Origin: Paenibacillus sp. D2_2
GTDB lineage: Bacteria; Bacillota; Bacilli; Paenibacillales; Paenibacillaceae
DNA length: 64,000 nucleotides
Direction: 5' to 3'
Assembly: GCF_031199965.1 (NCBI RefSeq)
Contig: NZ_CP133605.1
Span: 1,272,501-1,336,500 of the forward strand
The notes beneath the pieces are model-generated. The model had not been told where the DNA came from. It saw nothing but the letters and a program-made list of their open reading frames with translations, and did not search any database. Each line of letters opens with the position of its first letter. Position 1 is the stretch's first letter. Of the stretch, positions 56,106-64,000 are shown in pieces. The translations under genes were made by a program, and so were the position numbers.

Positions 56106-56717
56106 TTAGAAGAGTTGATGCAGACCGATGAGGATTAACAATACTCCGGAGATTATCGTTGCGCGGTTGCCGAACTTCTCGGCGGCGAATTTCTTACCGA
56201 AGCCTGCACAGAAGGCTAATAGTATGAAGCTGAATAAGCCTACGGACAGAGAGGTACCCCATATGCTTAGGCGGGTAATTCCGGCATTGAATCCGCCGGC
56301 CAATGCATTCATGGCCAGAGCAATCCCGAGCAGAATCGATTCGCCTAGACTGATCGACTGGGAGCTATCCTTATCGGCTTCCTCCGGGTTACGAAGTAGG
56401 CGGGTAAGCGCGCCTGCATCATTGTCTTGCTGCGCGGGCTTCTTCTCAAAATAAGGCTGTAGCAGTACCCAGATGCCTACCCCGACGATGACGACCGTTC
56501 CGATCATCTGTCCAATCCAAGGCTGAATCCACGCGGACATCCAACTTCCGAACAGACCTGATAGTAAGGTAGCCAGAAATGAGATGAAGGAAATCGTCAG
56601 ATTGGAATACCAGGGGATGCGGATTTTCCTGACACCGTAGGCAATCCCCACACCGGCATTGTCCAGGTTGGAGGCCAGGCCGATGACCACGATAGCAGCT
56701 AGACTATATGAGTCCAT
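56106..56717 (-). CDS. ytaF: YtaF-type sporulation membrane protein (MntP-like)
   Basis: 203 residues, six predicted helices. Motifs: LAAIVVIGLASNLDNAGVGIAYGVRKIRIP, LGESILLGIALAMNALAGGFNAG, a duplicated N-D/N-A-G pattern as in MntP-like exporters. B. subtilis ytaF is sporulation-linked (family knowledge). ATG 56717 is chosen because AAAGGAG precedes it; an upstream ATG extension to 56819 is not needed. Divergent from tatA. Confidence 0.88.
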   Translation of the reverse strand: MDSYSLAAIVVIGLASNLDNAGVGIAYGVRKIRIPWYSNLTISFISFLATLLSGLFGSWMSAWIQPWIGQMIGTVVIVGVGIWVLLQPYFEKKPAQQDNDAGALTRLLRNPEEADKDSSQSISLGESILLGIALAMNALAGGFNAGITRLSIWGTSLSVGLFSFILLAFCAGFGKKFAAEKFGNRATIISGVLLILIGLHQLF

Positions 56718-56897
56718 GATATTCGCTCCTTTTAATTCGCTTGATGCCACAGCATATGCCCAGGAGTCCTTATTGGTTTCTTGTACCGCTATAGAATGAG
56801 GGTGTGAATAAATCTTCACTTTTTTGCAATATTTGTTCCCATTTTGGAGAATATAGTAGTATAATCTTCAATAAGATATACCGGGGGAGTGATAAAT

Positions 56898-57098
56898 GTG
56901 ATAGAAAGTATGTTGCGTCCGTCTCATCTGCTCTTGTTGGTAATTGCAGCACTGCTACTGTTTGGTCCGAGCAAGCTTCCGGAACTTGGGCGTAGCTTCG
57001 GTACAATGCTTAAGGAGTTCAGAAAAGGGGCACGTGGTGACTTTATAGAGGAAACTCCGCAAGAAGCCAAGCCTGCTCAAGAATCGAATAAATTGTAG
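56898..57098 (+). CDS. tatA: Twin-arginine translocase subunit TatA/TatE
   Basis: 66 residues. One membrane helix (SHLLLLVIAALLLFGPSKLP), then the amphipathic helix with FGPSKLPELGRSFGTMLKEFR, diagnostic for TatA, and a short charged tail. It forms the translocation pore for folded proteins together with TatC, which is not in the window. GTG 56898, 8 nt after GGGGGAGTG, is preferred to GTG 56889. Followed by a terminator, so monocistronic. Confidence 0.93.
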   Translation: MIESMLRPSHLLLLVIAALLLFGPSKLPELGRSFGTMLKEFRKGARGDFIEETPQEAKPAQESNKL

Positions 57099-57104
57099 AT
57101 TTCA

Positions 57105-57137
57105 TTGGAGCACCTAATTGAGGGTGTTCTTTTTTCA
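57105..57137 (+). terminator. Terminator of tatA
   Basis: GAGCACC TAATTGA GGTGTTC-type hairpin (one G-U) followed by T6. Confidence 0.85.
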
Positions 57138-57322
57138 AATATAATCAATACAATAGATGTGACTCCGGCTGCCCTACTTCTCATTCATACTATGAATTTT
57201 GGGAAGTGCCAGGAGTGTATGAGAAGTGTATGATTGGGAAAGTCGATAAATGATCGTAATTATGGTATCTTAAGAAAAGAAATTGTCAGCTACAAGCAAG
57301 CCTGTGGTATGGAGGGATACTG

Positions 57323-57715
57323 ATGCAGGATGATTACGCACGCAAGTTGGATGATCAGAAGAGTCTGTTCAAGCAGCTTGGTATTAAATTGGATGCGCTA
57401 ACCATTCATGAGAAAGATTTTGATGTAAAAATGAGGGGTTATGAGAAAGAAGAGGTAGACCGTTTTCTCGACGATATCATCATGGATTACGAGCGGTTCT
57501 ACGATATTATTACGGATCTGCTGGACAAATATAAAGAGATTCAGCGCAGACAGGCTCACTGGGAAGAAGAGAAGAAGATGATGGCCATGGTCACCCGTAA
57601 GCCGCAAGTAGATATGGAGGACGCGATTGATCGCCGTCTTGTAGATGACGGAATTCGTCAATTGGAACGCAGTCTGGAGCATTTCAAGCAATTTGTTAAT
57701 GGTGGATTGAAGTGA
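57323..57715 (+). CDS. DivIVA/GpsB-like cell-division protein
   Basis: 130 residues. The N-terminal membrane-binding coiled-coil signature (LTIHEKDFDVKMRGYEKEEVDRFLDDIIMDYE) matches GpsB/DivIVA, where RGY-x-x-x-EVD-x-FLD is diagnostic. A coiled region (ITDLLDKYKEIQRRQAHWEEEKK) and a C-terminal helix follow. Longer than B. subtilis GpsB (98 aa) and shorter than DivIVA (164 aa); I call it GpsB-like. GGAGGG precedes ATG. Role: links cell-wall synthesis with division (family knowledge). Confidence 0.88.
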   Translation: MQDDYARKLDDQKSLFKQLGIKLDALTIHEKDFDVKMRGYEKEEVDRFLDDIIMDYERFYDIITDLLDKYKEIQRRQAHWEEEKKMMAMVTRKPQVDMEDAIDRRLVDDGIRQLERSLEHFKQFVNGGLK

Positions 57716-57722
57716 GATGAAG

Positions 57723-57754
57723 GAGCTGGCAATGAAGATGCCGGCTTCTTTTTG
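57723..57754 (+). terminator. Terminator of the gpsB-like gene
   Basis: GAGCTGGCA / TGCCGGCTTC hairpin with AATGAAGA loop, then T5. Confidence 0.8.
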
Positions 57755-57887
57755 TGAATAAGAGTAGATGTTCCAACACAAACTTGAACTAGATTGATCC
57801 TGTTTGTTGCAGTTTTCTGCAAATTCATGTGATATTCATGTTTTAATTATTGCATCTAGGTGAAGGAAGTGGTAATATATAAACAAG

Positions 57888-57906
57888 ATTTAGATTTAGT
57901 CTAAAT
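57888..57906. promoter_or_regulatory. Inverted repeat upstream of dps, PerR/Fur-box-like
   Basis: ATTTAGA-TTTAG-TCTAAAT, perfect 7-bp arms with 5-bp centre, AT-rich like Per/Fur boxes though not the exact consensus. It lies 77 bp before dps, a gene commonly under PerR. Confidence 0.45.
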
Positions 57907-57982
57907 TTAAAGAAATGTTTCACAACACGAACATTTCACCGTTAATCTAAACAGTTTTTTACTATGAATGGAGGAACGAGAA

Positions 57983-58426
57983 ATGGCAAATCAAGCATTA
58001 GAAAAACAAATGAATCTCCTGATCGCGAACTGGACAACCATGTATACGAAGTTGCATAACTTTCACTGGTATGTTAAAGGACATAACTTCTTCACATTGC
58101 ATGTCAAATTTGAAGAATTTTACGACGAAGCTGCTGGCTATATCGATGACTTTGCAGAGCGTCTGCTCTCCATCGGCGGCAAGCCGGTTGCAACACTGCG
58201 TGAATCCCTGGAGCTTGCAACCATTAAGGAAGCTACGGGTAATGAATCCCCTGAACAAATGGTAGCTGCTATCCTAGCTGACTTTGAAAAGTTTGATAAG
58301 GAACTTCGCGAAGGTATGTCCATCGCTGAAGAAGCTGGGGATGAAGCAACAAGTGACCTGCTACTTGGCGTTGTCTCTACCCTTGAGAAACATCGCTGGA
58401 TGCTAGGTGCATTTCTAAATAACTAA
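57983..58426 (+). CDS. dps: Dps-family ferritin-like DNA-protection protein
   Basis: 147 residues. Dps signature: LHNFHWYVKGHNFFTLHVKFEEFYDEAAGYIDDFAERLLSIGG supplies the inter-subunit ferroxidase ligands (H, D, E). It forms a dodecamer that oxidises and stores iron and detoxifies H2O2. GGAGG 57970-57974 precedes ATG. Preceded by a PerR-like inverted repeat and followed by a strong terminator. Confidence 0.94.
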   Translation: MANQALEKQMNLLIANWTTMYTKLHNFHWYVKGHNFFTLHVKFEEFYDEAAGYIDDFAERLLSIGGKPVATLRESLELATIKEATGNESPEQMVAAILADFEKFDKELREGMSIAEEAGDEATSDLLLGVVSTLEKHRWMLGAFLNN

Positions 58427-58454
58427 TCACTGTTGTCTCAGGTTTGATAACAGA

Positions 58455-58500
58455 GGGACCTGCCGTGTACAGTCTAAAGGCTGCGCGGCAGGTCCCTTTT
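58455..58500 (+). terminator. Terminator of dps
   Basis: GGGACCTGCCG / CGGCAGGTCCC 11-bp stem followed by TTTT. Confidence 0.95.
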
Positions 58501-58512
58501 GTCTATCTATAA

Positions 58513-58560
58513 AGGTAGTTTAAAAAGTCCCGGTAGCTTAGTCGACATCGAATCTTATAT
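58513..58560. repeat. MITE-like repeat, partial copy 3
   Basis: GGTAGTTTAAAAAGTCCCGGTAGC...GACATCGAATCTT corresponds to the left end of the 37.66-kb copy; the right end is missing and the chemoreceptor stop codon follows directly. Confidence 0.65.
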
Positions 58561-60248
58561 TTTAAATTTCTCGATCAATGAGTGCAGCTTATCCGATAGA
58601 TTGGCCAGGAAGCCGGCCGAAGCATCTACCTCCTGCATTGTTGCAAGTTGCTCTTGGGATGCAGCGGACATGGACTGGGAACCATCGACGTTGTTGTTGG
58701 CGATTTCCACGATACTTTCGAGCGATAATACCAGTAGCTCGGACTGGCTCGAGAGCTCCTGAACAGCTCCGCTTATATCACTGATCGCTGTAGCGGTCGC
58801 TCTAGACTGGTTCTCGATCTCGCCGAAGGATTCGCCGGCACTGTATACCAATGATGTGCTTAACTCAACCTCCCGGGCGGTCTCGACCATCGTTGTGCCG
58901 GTCACTTCCATCTGCGATACGATGAAGTTCACGAGTGCGGCAATCTGTTTCACCGATTCCGCTGAACGGTCTGCCATTTTTCCTACCGACTTGGCGACTA
59001 CAGCAAAACCGCTACCGTACTCGCCGGCCGAGCGGCTTCGATCGCCGCGTTGATCGCCAGTAGATTGGATTCCTCGGCAATCGCGGTAATGATCTCCAGA
59101 ATGCTTTGAATTTCCTTGGAATGACCGGCAAGCTCAGTAATATTGGCGGATAGCTCATTTATTTTACTTTCCATCTTGTTCATTTGCTGAATGCTCTGCT
59201 TAATGGACGCTACACCTTGTCCGGATGCAGCAGAGGAATTTTGGGCGGCATCCAACACATCGCCCATAATATGTGCAATTTGCTTCGTAGAAGCTGACAT
59301 GCTGCGCAGCGTACGCGAGCTTTGCTCCAGATCATGCAATTGCTGCTCTGCTCCTTCTGCCAGTTCCTGAGTGATGTAGACGGTCTGCTCGCAGGCTTTG
59401 CCCGTCTGCTCTGCGCTTGCGGATAACTGTTGAGAGGATGAAGCTACCTGAAGGGAGGTGGAGCTCACCTCAGTGATCAAACCCCGCAGATTAGTTACCA
59501 TATTACTGAAGTCGCGTGATAGCTTGCCAACTTCATCATTACTCTTCAACACCATTGGTGTAATCGTCAGATCTCCTTGCGCAATTTGATTCACCTGGCT
59601 TGATAAATGCTCGAGCGGACGAATCATGCGGTGAATGAAGAAATAGACAATCAGAGCGGCGAGCAGGAAGACGGCAGCGCTGATCGCAAATGGTAAGGTG
59701 ATGATCTCCCATGTTCTGTCATGGATAATTGATGCATCGAAGTTGATGGCCATTAAACCAACAATGGGTTTGCCAGGATCATTGTCCTGGAAGATTGGAC
59801 CGTATCCTGTCAGTAGTTCCGTGCCATCATATGTATAGACCTTCGTGTATACGGAATGCTTCATATTCATAATCATATCTCGATCAGCTGGGTCGAAATA
59901 GAAGGAATCGCCAGCATTATAGCCGCGCTGCTTCAAGTGTTGGTCGGCTGCGAGAATATGACCATCTAGTGTGAGAATGAATACTTCCTTGAACAGTGGT
60001 TTATGGTCCACGGTCCAATTCAACTGCTGCTCCACTTCAGTTAATTTGGACGTGTCTCCATTCGTAAGATGTTCGATGACAGCAGGATCGACCAAGCCAG
60101 TCGTAATATTAGCGCAACCTACGGTTTCGACACCGACGGATTTCTCCACCTGACGGTAGGTTGTCTGATAGCCGAATATTCCAATAATGCCGCCGACAAG
60201 GCCAAGAAGGGTGATAATGGTGATCGTTATTTTTTTTGCAAATCCCAT
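58555..60248 (-). CDS. Methyl-accepting chemotaxis protein (frame break)
   Basis: Composite of about 564 residues. N-terminal helix (ITIIALL-like, TIITLLGLVGGIIGIFGY), Cache-type sensor (residues ~35-185; FILTLDGHILAADQ, YDGTELLTGYGPIF), second helix, HAMP (RMIRPLEHLSSQVNQIAQGDL), and a signalling domain with the CheA/CheW hairpin tip IAEESNLLAINAAIEAARAGE...GFAVVA. The tip frame is broken at GCTCGGCCGGCG near 59028: one missing base restores EAARAGEYGSGFAVVAKSVG. ATG 60248 behind AGGAGATTTCT is chosen. The ligand is unknown. A partial repeat abuts the 3' end. Confidence 0.92.
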
Positions 60249-60401
60249 AGAAATCTCCTGTCTTATGTAAGTTGATGTTGGAAATGAAAGCACATCTAAT
60301 CAACATTATAATGAGGAATTGTTTGCGGAATAATAAGGAATATCGTCGCTTTGTGTCGGAAAAATGAAATTTGAGCAAAAATTCACAAGGAGTGAGGTTT
60401 C

Positions 60402-60970
60402 TTGTCTAAATTTTCTGAAAATTGGCGTCTATTTATCGCTATTCCAATTCCGTCTGCTGTTAAGCAAGTGATTGCGGACTGGTGTGAGGAGCAGCGTGAT
60501 CAGTTGTCTTTTCGAAAATGGGTACATCAGGAGGATTATCATATAACCGTGCAATTCCTTGGCGATACATCCCGGAACGATTGAGTGAGATTCGCTTAGC
60601 CGTCATGAGGGCTGTCTCAAGTATACGGCCTATACAAATGGAAGCTAAGGGGTGCGGAACATTCGGACGAGTGGATCAGCCAAGGGTACTCTGGGCAGGA
60701 GTTGGTGGCGAGATGGAGCTATTGAAGCTGCTACAGAACAATGTCGCAGAGGAGAATAGGAAGCTGGGTTATGTTCCTGAGGATCGTCCTTACCGTCCGC
60801 ATATTACGTTGGCTCGTAAGTACCGTGAAGGTTGCAAGCTAGCAACGGACATTACGATGACCAATCCTCAGTTTGGTTCATGGACAGCGGATGCATTGGT
60901 TATCTATCGCACGAATATGCATCATCAACCGATGTATGAGAAGGTCGCCGATATTCCTTTTGGAGTTTAA
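60402..60970 (+). CDS. thpR: RNA 2',3'-cyclic phosphodiesterase (frame break)
   Basis: Composite of about 189 residues, 2H phosphoesterase family (LigT/ThpR). The two catalytic HxT motifs are DYHITVQF and RPHITLAR. The opening RLFIAIPIP is typical. The first frame ends in GDTSRND; one missing C in ACATCCCGGAACG (about 60572) restores GDTSPERLSEIRLAV. TTG 60402 is preceded by AAGGAGTGAGG. Opens 2',3'-cyclic phosphates on RNA ends. Confidence 0.9.
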
Positions 60971-61094
60971 ATTTCTTATTTTTATACAGATAATGTGATA
61001 TTTCATACAGACGTAGAAAATGAGAACTGAAAAATAGTGAAAATAAATGAAAAATATAGCTTGCAATGCATTTCAGATCGTGCTAAAGTGTTTA

Positions 61095-61128
61095 TTGACC
61101 GAATGACTGAAACAGACTTTTAGTCATT
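61095..61128 (+). promoter_or_regulatory. Promoter with overlapping inverted-repeat operator
   Basis: -35 TTGACC at 61095-61100. AATGACT (61102-61108) is the exact inverse of AGTCATT (61122-61128), a 27-bp operator filling the spacer and -10 region. This suits autorepression by the TetR protein encoded next. Confidence 0.65.
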
Positions 61129-61169
61129 TTCGAGGAAAAAGTTAAGTCTAAGATAAGGAGGTGCTTCTT

Positions 61170-61748
61170 TTGGCTGTAGTGGATCGCAGAGGACTAATCG
61201 TTGAGGCGGCGGAAAAATCATTTGCATTGTTTGGTTACAAAGCTACAACGATGGATCATGTAGCTAAAATTGCAAATGTTGCCAAAGGCACGATTTACAC
61301 GTTTTTTGCGAATAAGGAGGAACTGTTTGATGAAATTCTACGTTCCGTCATTATAGAAATGAAGAAAATTACGGAGCAAGAAGTTCAGGAAGACAGACCT
61401 TTCTTCGAGAATCTGTATCAGAGCATGGATAAGCTTTTGGAATTCAGAAGGGAACATGAATTGCTTGTGAAGCTGTTCCAGGAGGTAAGAGATTTTGGAA
61501 CGCCGCAAGCGCGTGAAGGTCTGGAGAAGATCGAGCTGGCAATCCTTGATTACTTGGAGCGTCAAATTGATCGTGCGGCCAAGCATGGAGAAATTCGCGA
61601 GTATGATCCTAAAGTTATTGCATTTGTGCTTGTGAAGCTGTACATTGCGCTCACTTCTGATTGGAACAAAATTCACGAACCACTAAGCAAAGAGCAAATC
61701 AGAGAATTTTCTCAAGTTTTTTTATCAGGCGGGTTATCCAAGACATAA
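61170..61748 (+). CDS. TetR-family regulator
   Basis: 192 residues. N-terminal HTH (FALFGYKATTMDHVAKIANVAKGTIYTFFANKEELF) with the TetR signature, then a helical ligand domain with a YfiR/AcrR-like look (LVKLFQEVRDFGTPQAREGL). TTG 61170, 8 nt after AAGGAGG, is preferred to GTG 61161, which lies in the ribosome-binding site. The next gene is a YhgE/Pip membrane protein 80 bp downstream, so the regulator probably controls itself and that exporter-like gene. Confidence 0.9.
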   Translation: MAVVDRRGLIVEAAEKSFALFGYKATTMDHVAKIANVAKGTIYTFFANKEELFDEILRSVIIEMKKITEQEVQEDRPFFENLYQSMDKLLEFRREHELLVKLFQEVRDFGTPQAREGLEKIELAILDYLERQIDRAAKHGEIREYDPKVIAFVLVKLYIALTSDWNKIHEPLSKEQIREFSQVFLSGGLSKT

Positions 61749-61828
61749 GCGAAGTCGGGAAAGGGCTCGTACGGTAATGAGAGAAAGAGATGAAAGATGA
61801 GATTTAGGGATATAAGGAGAGAAATACT

Positions 61829-64000
61829 ATGAATTCAATGTCGGTATTTTTTAAAGATCTTGCAGCAGCCTTTAAAAAACCAAAAGTATTTATCCCAATG
61901 ATTGTCATCATGTTCATTCCCGTATTATATAGTGGAATGTTCCTGAAGGCGTTTTGGGATCCGTACGGGAAAATGAATGAGCTTCCGGTTGCGGTTGTCA
62001 ATGAGGACCGTGGAGCGGAATATGAAGGAACTTCATTACAGGCAGGTAATGATTTGGTTGATGAACTGAAGAAGAGCGATGATTTTGGTTGGAAATTCGT
62101 CTCCCGTGAAGAAGCGGACGCAGGGATGAAAGACAACGAGTACTATATGACTATCGTAATCCCAAGCAATTTCTCGGAACAGGCTACAACCTTGATGGAT
62201 GAACATCCACAGCCTGCTGAGATTATCTATGAACCCAATGAAGCTTTCAACTTCCTAGCCGGACAAATCGGCGGAACAGCAGTAAAAGAAATCAAGAGCA
62301 AGGTGTCGGCTAAAGTCACAGAGGCCTACACAGAAACATTGTTTGATCAAGTTGAGAAAATTTCCAGTGGTCTGGGCGAAGCTGGAGATGGCGCGACAGA
62401 GATCAATGACGGGGCTATTAAGCTAGATGAAGGTGCTCAGAAGCTAAAAGAGAATCTAGCTAAAATGGTAGATGGTTCAGTCAAGCTGAAAGATGGTATT
62501 AGCCCGTTAGCTGAGGGTGCTGGCTCTTTGAATAAAGGGGCTAGCGATTTGAAGACAGGTGCTACTGGCCTCGCTTCAGGTCTGCAGCAATTGTCGGATG
62601 CTAATAAACAATTGCTAAACGGTGCTGTTGCTGCAAATGAAGGTGGCACGCAGCTGAAAGCAGGACTTGGCGCTTCGCTTGATGGAGCAAATAAGTTGAA
62701 TCAAGGCTTGAAGCAATCTGAGCAAGGCAGCGCATCGCTTGTAGCTGGTTTGGAATCCTCTGCACAAGGCAGCGCGAAAGTGGCTGAAGGTGCGAAGGCT
62801 GTTGCTCAAGGTCTTGAGCAATTGACCAAAGTCAGCCCAGAGCTGGCTGAGAATCCTGCAGTGAAGCAGCTATTGGCGGCGAGTCAAGCGGTTGCTACAG
62901 GCAGTGAGCAGGTATCACAAGGACAACAGCAATTATTGAAGGGTAGCAAGGATTTGCACGGCGCTCAGCAACAGCTTGTACAAGGCAGTGAACAGCTTGT
63001 ACAGGGTCAAGGGCAACTGGCACAAGGTGCAGCGAAACTGACAGATGGTCAAGGTCAACTTGTAGGTGGCCTGAAGCAATTCGGCGCGAAGTTGAATGAA
63101 GCTGCTGCCGGCGGAAGTAAGCTTGCAGCCGGTGCTGGTGCACTTAGTGAAGGAGCTAAGCAAATCGAAGGCGGTATGGGTCAACTGTCTAGCGGTGTCG
63201 CTACACTCGCTGATGGTTCGAAGCAATTGGATGAAGGTGCCGGAGAACTCAAGGACGGCACAAGCAAGCTTAGCGAAGGCTCGGGAGAATTGGCTAGCAA
63301 GCTGAACGAAGCAGCGGACGAAACTTCTTCGGTGAAGAAGACAGATGCTCTTGTCAGCATGTTCGCACAGCCAGTTGATATTGAAGAGCAGAAGATGAAC
63401 GCAGTACCGAACTATGGTACAGGGTTCTCACCATACTTCTTGTCCCTTGGTCTGTTCGTCGGTGCTCTGATTTCGACGATTATTATTCCGCTCCGCGGAT
63501 CTTCCGTACCGGAAGCTAGCGGATGGAATCGCTTCGTAAGCCGCGCGCTTACGTTTACAATCATGAGTTTATTCCAGTCGTTATTTGCAGTAGTAGTTGT
63601 CCTGTATGGACTGAAGCTTGACGTTCAAAGTGTTCCTTTGTTCTATCTATTCACCTTTGTTACAAGTTTGTGCTTCATGTTCATCATTCAGGCGCTTGTC
63701 ACTTGGTTCGAAAATCCAGGCCGCTTCCTGGCGATCCTGCTCTTGATCTTCCAATTGACAACATCTGCAGGAACATTCCCTCTGGAATTACTTCCTTCCT
63801 GGATGAAGTCATTTAATCCGTTCATGCCAATGACTTACAGCGTCAAAGGCTATAAAGCGGTAATCTCTTCGGGAGATATGAGCGTTGCTTGGCATCAAAC
63901 GGGTATTCTGATTGCCGTAGCTATTGTATTCTTGGCACTCACGCTCGCTTATTTCCTTACTCATAGAGAGAATGCAGGTGCTGATGTAGACGCAGAAGCT
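61829..64000 (+). CDS. YhgE/Pip-domain membrane protein (runs off the window)
   Basis: 724 codons are visible, open to the last base. One N-terminal helix (KVFIPMIVIMFIPVLYSGMF), then the YhgE/Pip extracellular domain (WDPYGKMNELPVAVVNEDRGA). A long coiled stretch follows (62390-63310) with many ~7-residue repeats of the type A/S-x-x-L-x-x-G (GAQKL, GSVKL, GSKQL), then an ABC-2-type membrane domain from about 63415 (four to five helices; PLELLPSWMKSFNPFMPMTYSVKGYK). Related to ESX/T7SS-associated EsaA/Pip proteins and phage-infection protein. TATAAGGAGAG precedes ATG. Regulated with the upstream tetR gene. Confidence 0.9.
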   Translation, partial: MNSMSVFFKDLAAAFKKPKVFIPMIVIMFIPVLYSGMFLKAFWDPYGKMNELPVAVVNEDRGAEYEGTSLQAGNDLVDELKKSDDFGWKFVSREEADAGMKDNEYYMTIVIPSNFSEQATTLMDEHPQPAEIIYEPNEAFNFLAGQIGGTAVKEIKSKVSAKVTEAYTETLFDQVEKISSGLGEAGDGATEINDGAIKLDEGAQKLKENLAKMVDGSVKLKDGISPLAEGAGSLNKGASDLKTGATGLASGLQQLSDANKQLLNGAVAANEGGTQLKAGLGASLDGANKLNQGLKQSEQGSASLVAGLESSAQGSAKVAEGAKAVAQGLEQLTKVSPELAENPAVKQLLAASQAVATGSEQVSQGQQQLLKGSKDLHGAQQQLVQGSEQLVQGQGQLAQGAAKLTDGQGQLVGGLKQFGAKLNEAAAGGSKLAAGAGALSEGAKQIEGGMGQLSSGVATLADGSKQLDEGAGELKDGTSKLSEGSGELASKLNEAADETSSVKKTDALVSMFAQPVDIEEQKMNAVPNYGTGFSPYFLSLGLFVGALISTIIIPLRGSSVPEASGWNRFVSRALTFTIMSLFQSLFAVVVVLYGLKLDVQSVPLFYLFTFVTSLCFMFIIQALVTWFENPGRFLAILLLIFQLTTSAGTFPLELLPSWMKSFNPFMPMTYSVKGYKAVISSGDMSVAWHQTGILIAVAIVFLALTLAYFLTHRENAGADVDAEA

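Noticed and set aside
62437..63305. Minus-strand open frames opposite the Pip coiled region
   Set aside because: Low-complexity shadows of the repeated A-x-x-L-x-x-G coding sequence.
1..64000. tRNA, rRNA, CRISPR arrays, complete insertion sequences, prophage genes, replication origin
   Set aside because: None could be recognised: no cloverleaf-like or rRNA-like segments, no regularly spaced short repeats, no transposase or integrase frames, no DnaA-box cluster.

Overview
The window reads as the chromosome of a Gram-positive, endospore-forming, plant-polymer-degrading Bacillota, most probably a Paenibacillus. The grounds are the many S-layer-homology (SLH) proteins, copper-amine-oxidase-type 'stalk' proteins, a surface-anchored GH5 cellulase with CBM17/28-like modules, a GH9 enzyme, two LacI regulators, a GH94-type phosphorylase, YtaF, a sporulation-type histidine kinase, Gram-positive ribosome-binding sites (AAAGGAGG) and frequent TTG/GTG starts. 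I saw no rRNA, tRNA, CRISPR array or intact insertion sequence.

Layout. 0-13 kb is a type VII secretion (T7SS) neighbourhood: the tail of a propeller protein, the ATPase EssC, two WXG100 proteins, two tandem stalk proteins, a large secreted protein, an LXG-type effector with a C-terminal nuclease-like domain, and a pentapeptide-repeat protein in the immunity position. 13-24 kb is a surface-protein island: five tandem copies of one SLH gene (1.33 kb period, most of them broken), a sixth SLH protein, a graveyard with an RHS fragment, then another stalk gene plus secreted protein. 24-35 kb holds a transporter with a possible attenuator, a lipoprotein, and a cellulose module: GH9, LacI regulator with palindromic operators, and a GH5 endoglucanase ending in three SLH motifs. 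35-48 kb holds a polar amino-acid ABC transporter, a TetM-like ribosome-protection GTPase, HAD hydrolase, LemA/TPM pair, AEC transporter, split threonine/serine exporter, L,D-transpeptidase and a diguanylate cyclase. 48-52 kb is a LacI regulator, a 28-bp perfect palindrome and a phosphorylase. 52-56 kb holds a membrane histidine kinase facing a two-gene unit: an NHLP-leader RiPP precursor ending in MWGE and a class I isoprenoid-synthase-like enzyme. 56-64 kb is mostly house-keeping: YtaF, TatA, a DivIVA/GpsB-like protein, Dps, a chemoreceptor, ThpR, and a TetR regulator with a YhgE/Pip membrane protein that runs off the end.

The most interesting candidate is the 54.6-55.9 kb pair. The precursor end (MWGE) closely resembles the end of the B. 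subtilis ComX pheromone (QWGD), whose Trp is prenylated by ComQ, an isoprenoid-synthase-fold enzyme. Here such an enzyme sits directly upstream of a peptide whose leader is nitrile-hydratase-like rather than ComX-like. I infer a prenyl-Trp peptide signal or natural product.

Caution for all users: about 24 single-base frame breaks occur in 64 kb, mostly losses of one base in short homopolymers, and they also hit conserved house-keeping genes (mug, thpR, lemA, mcp). Most are probably sequence errors. I therefore give full-length composite genes and state each break. The exceptions that look inherited are lesions shared between SLH tandem copies.
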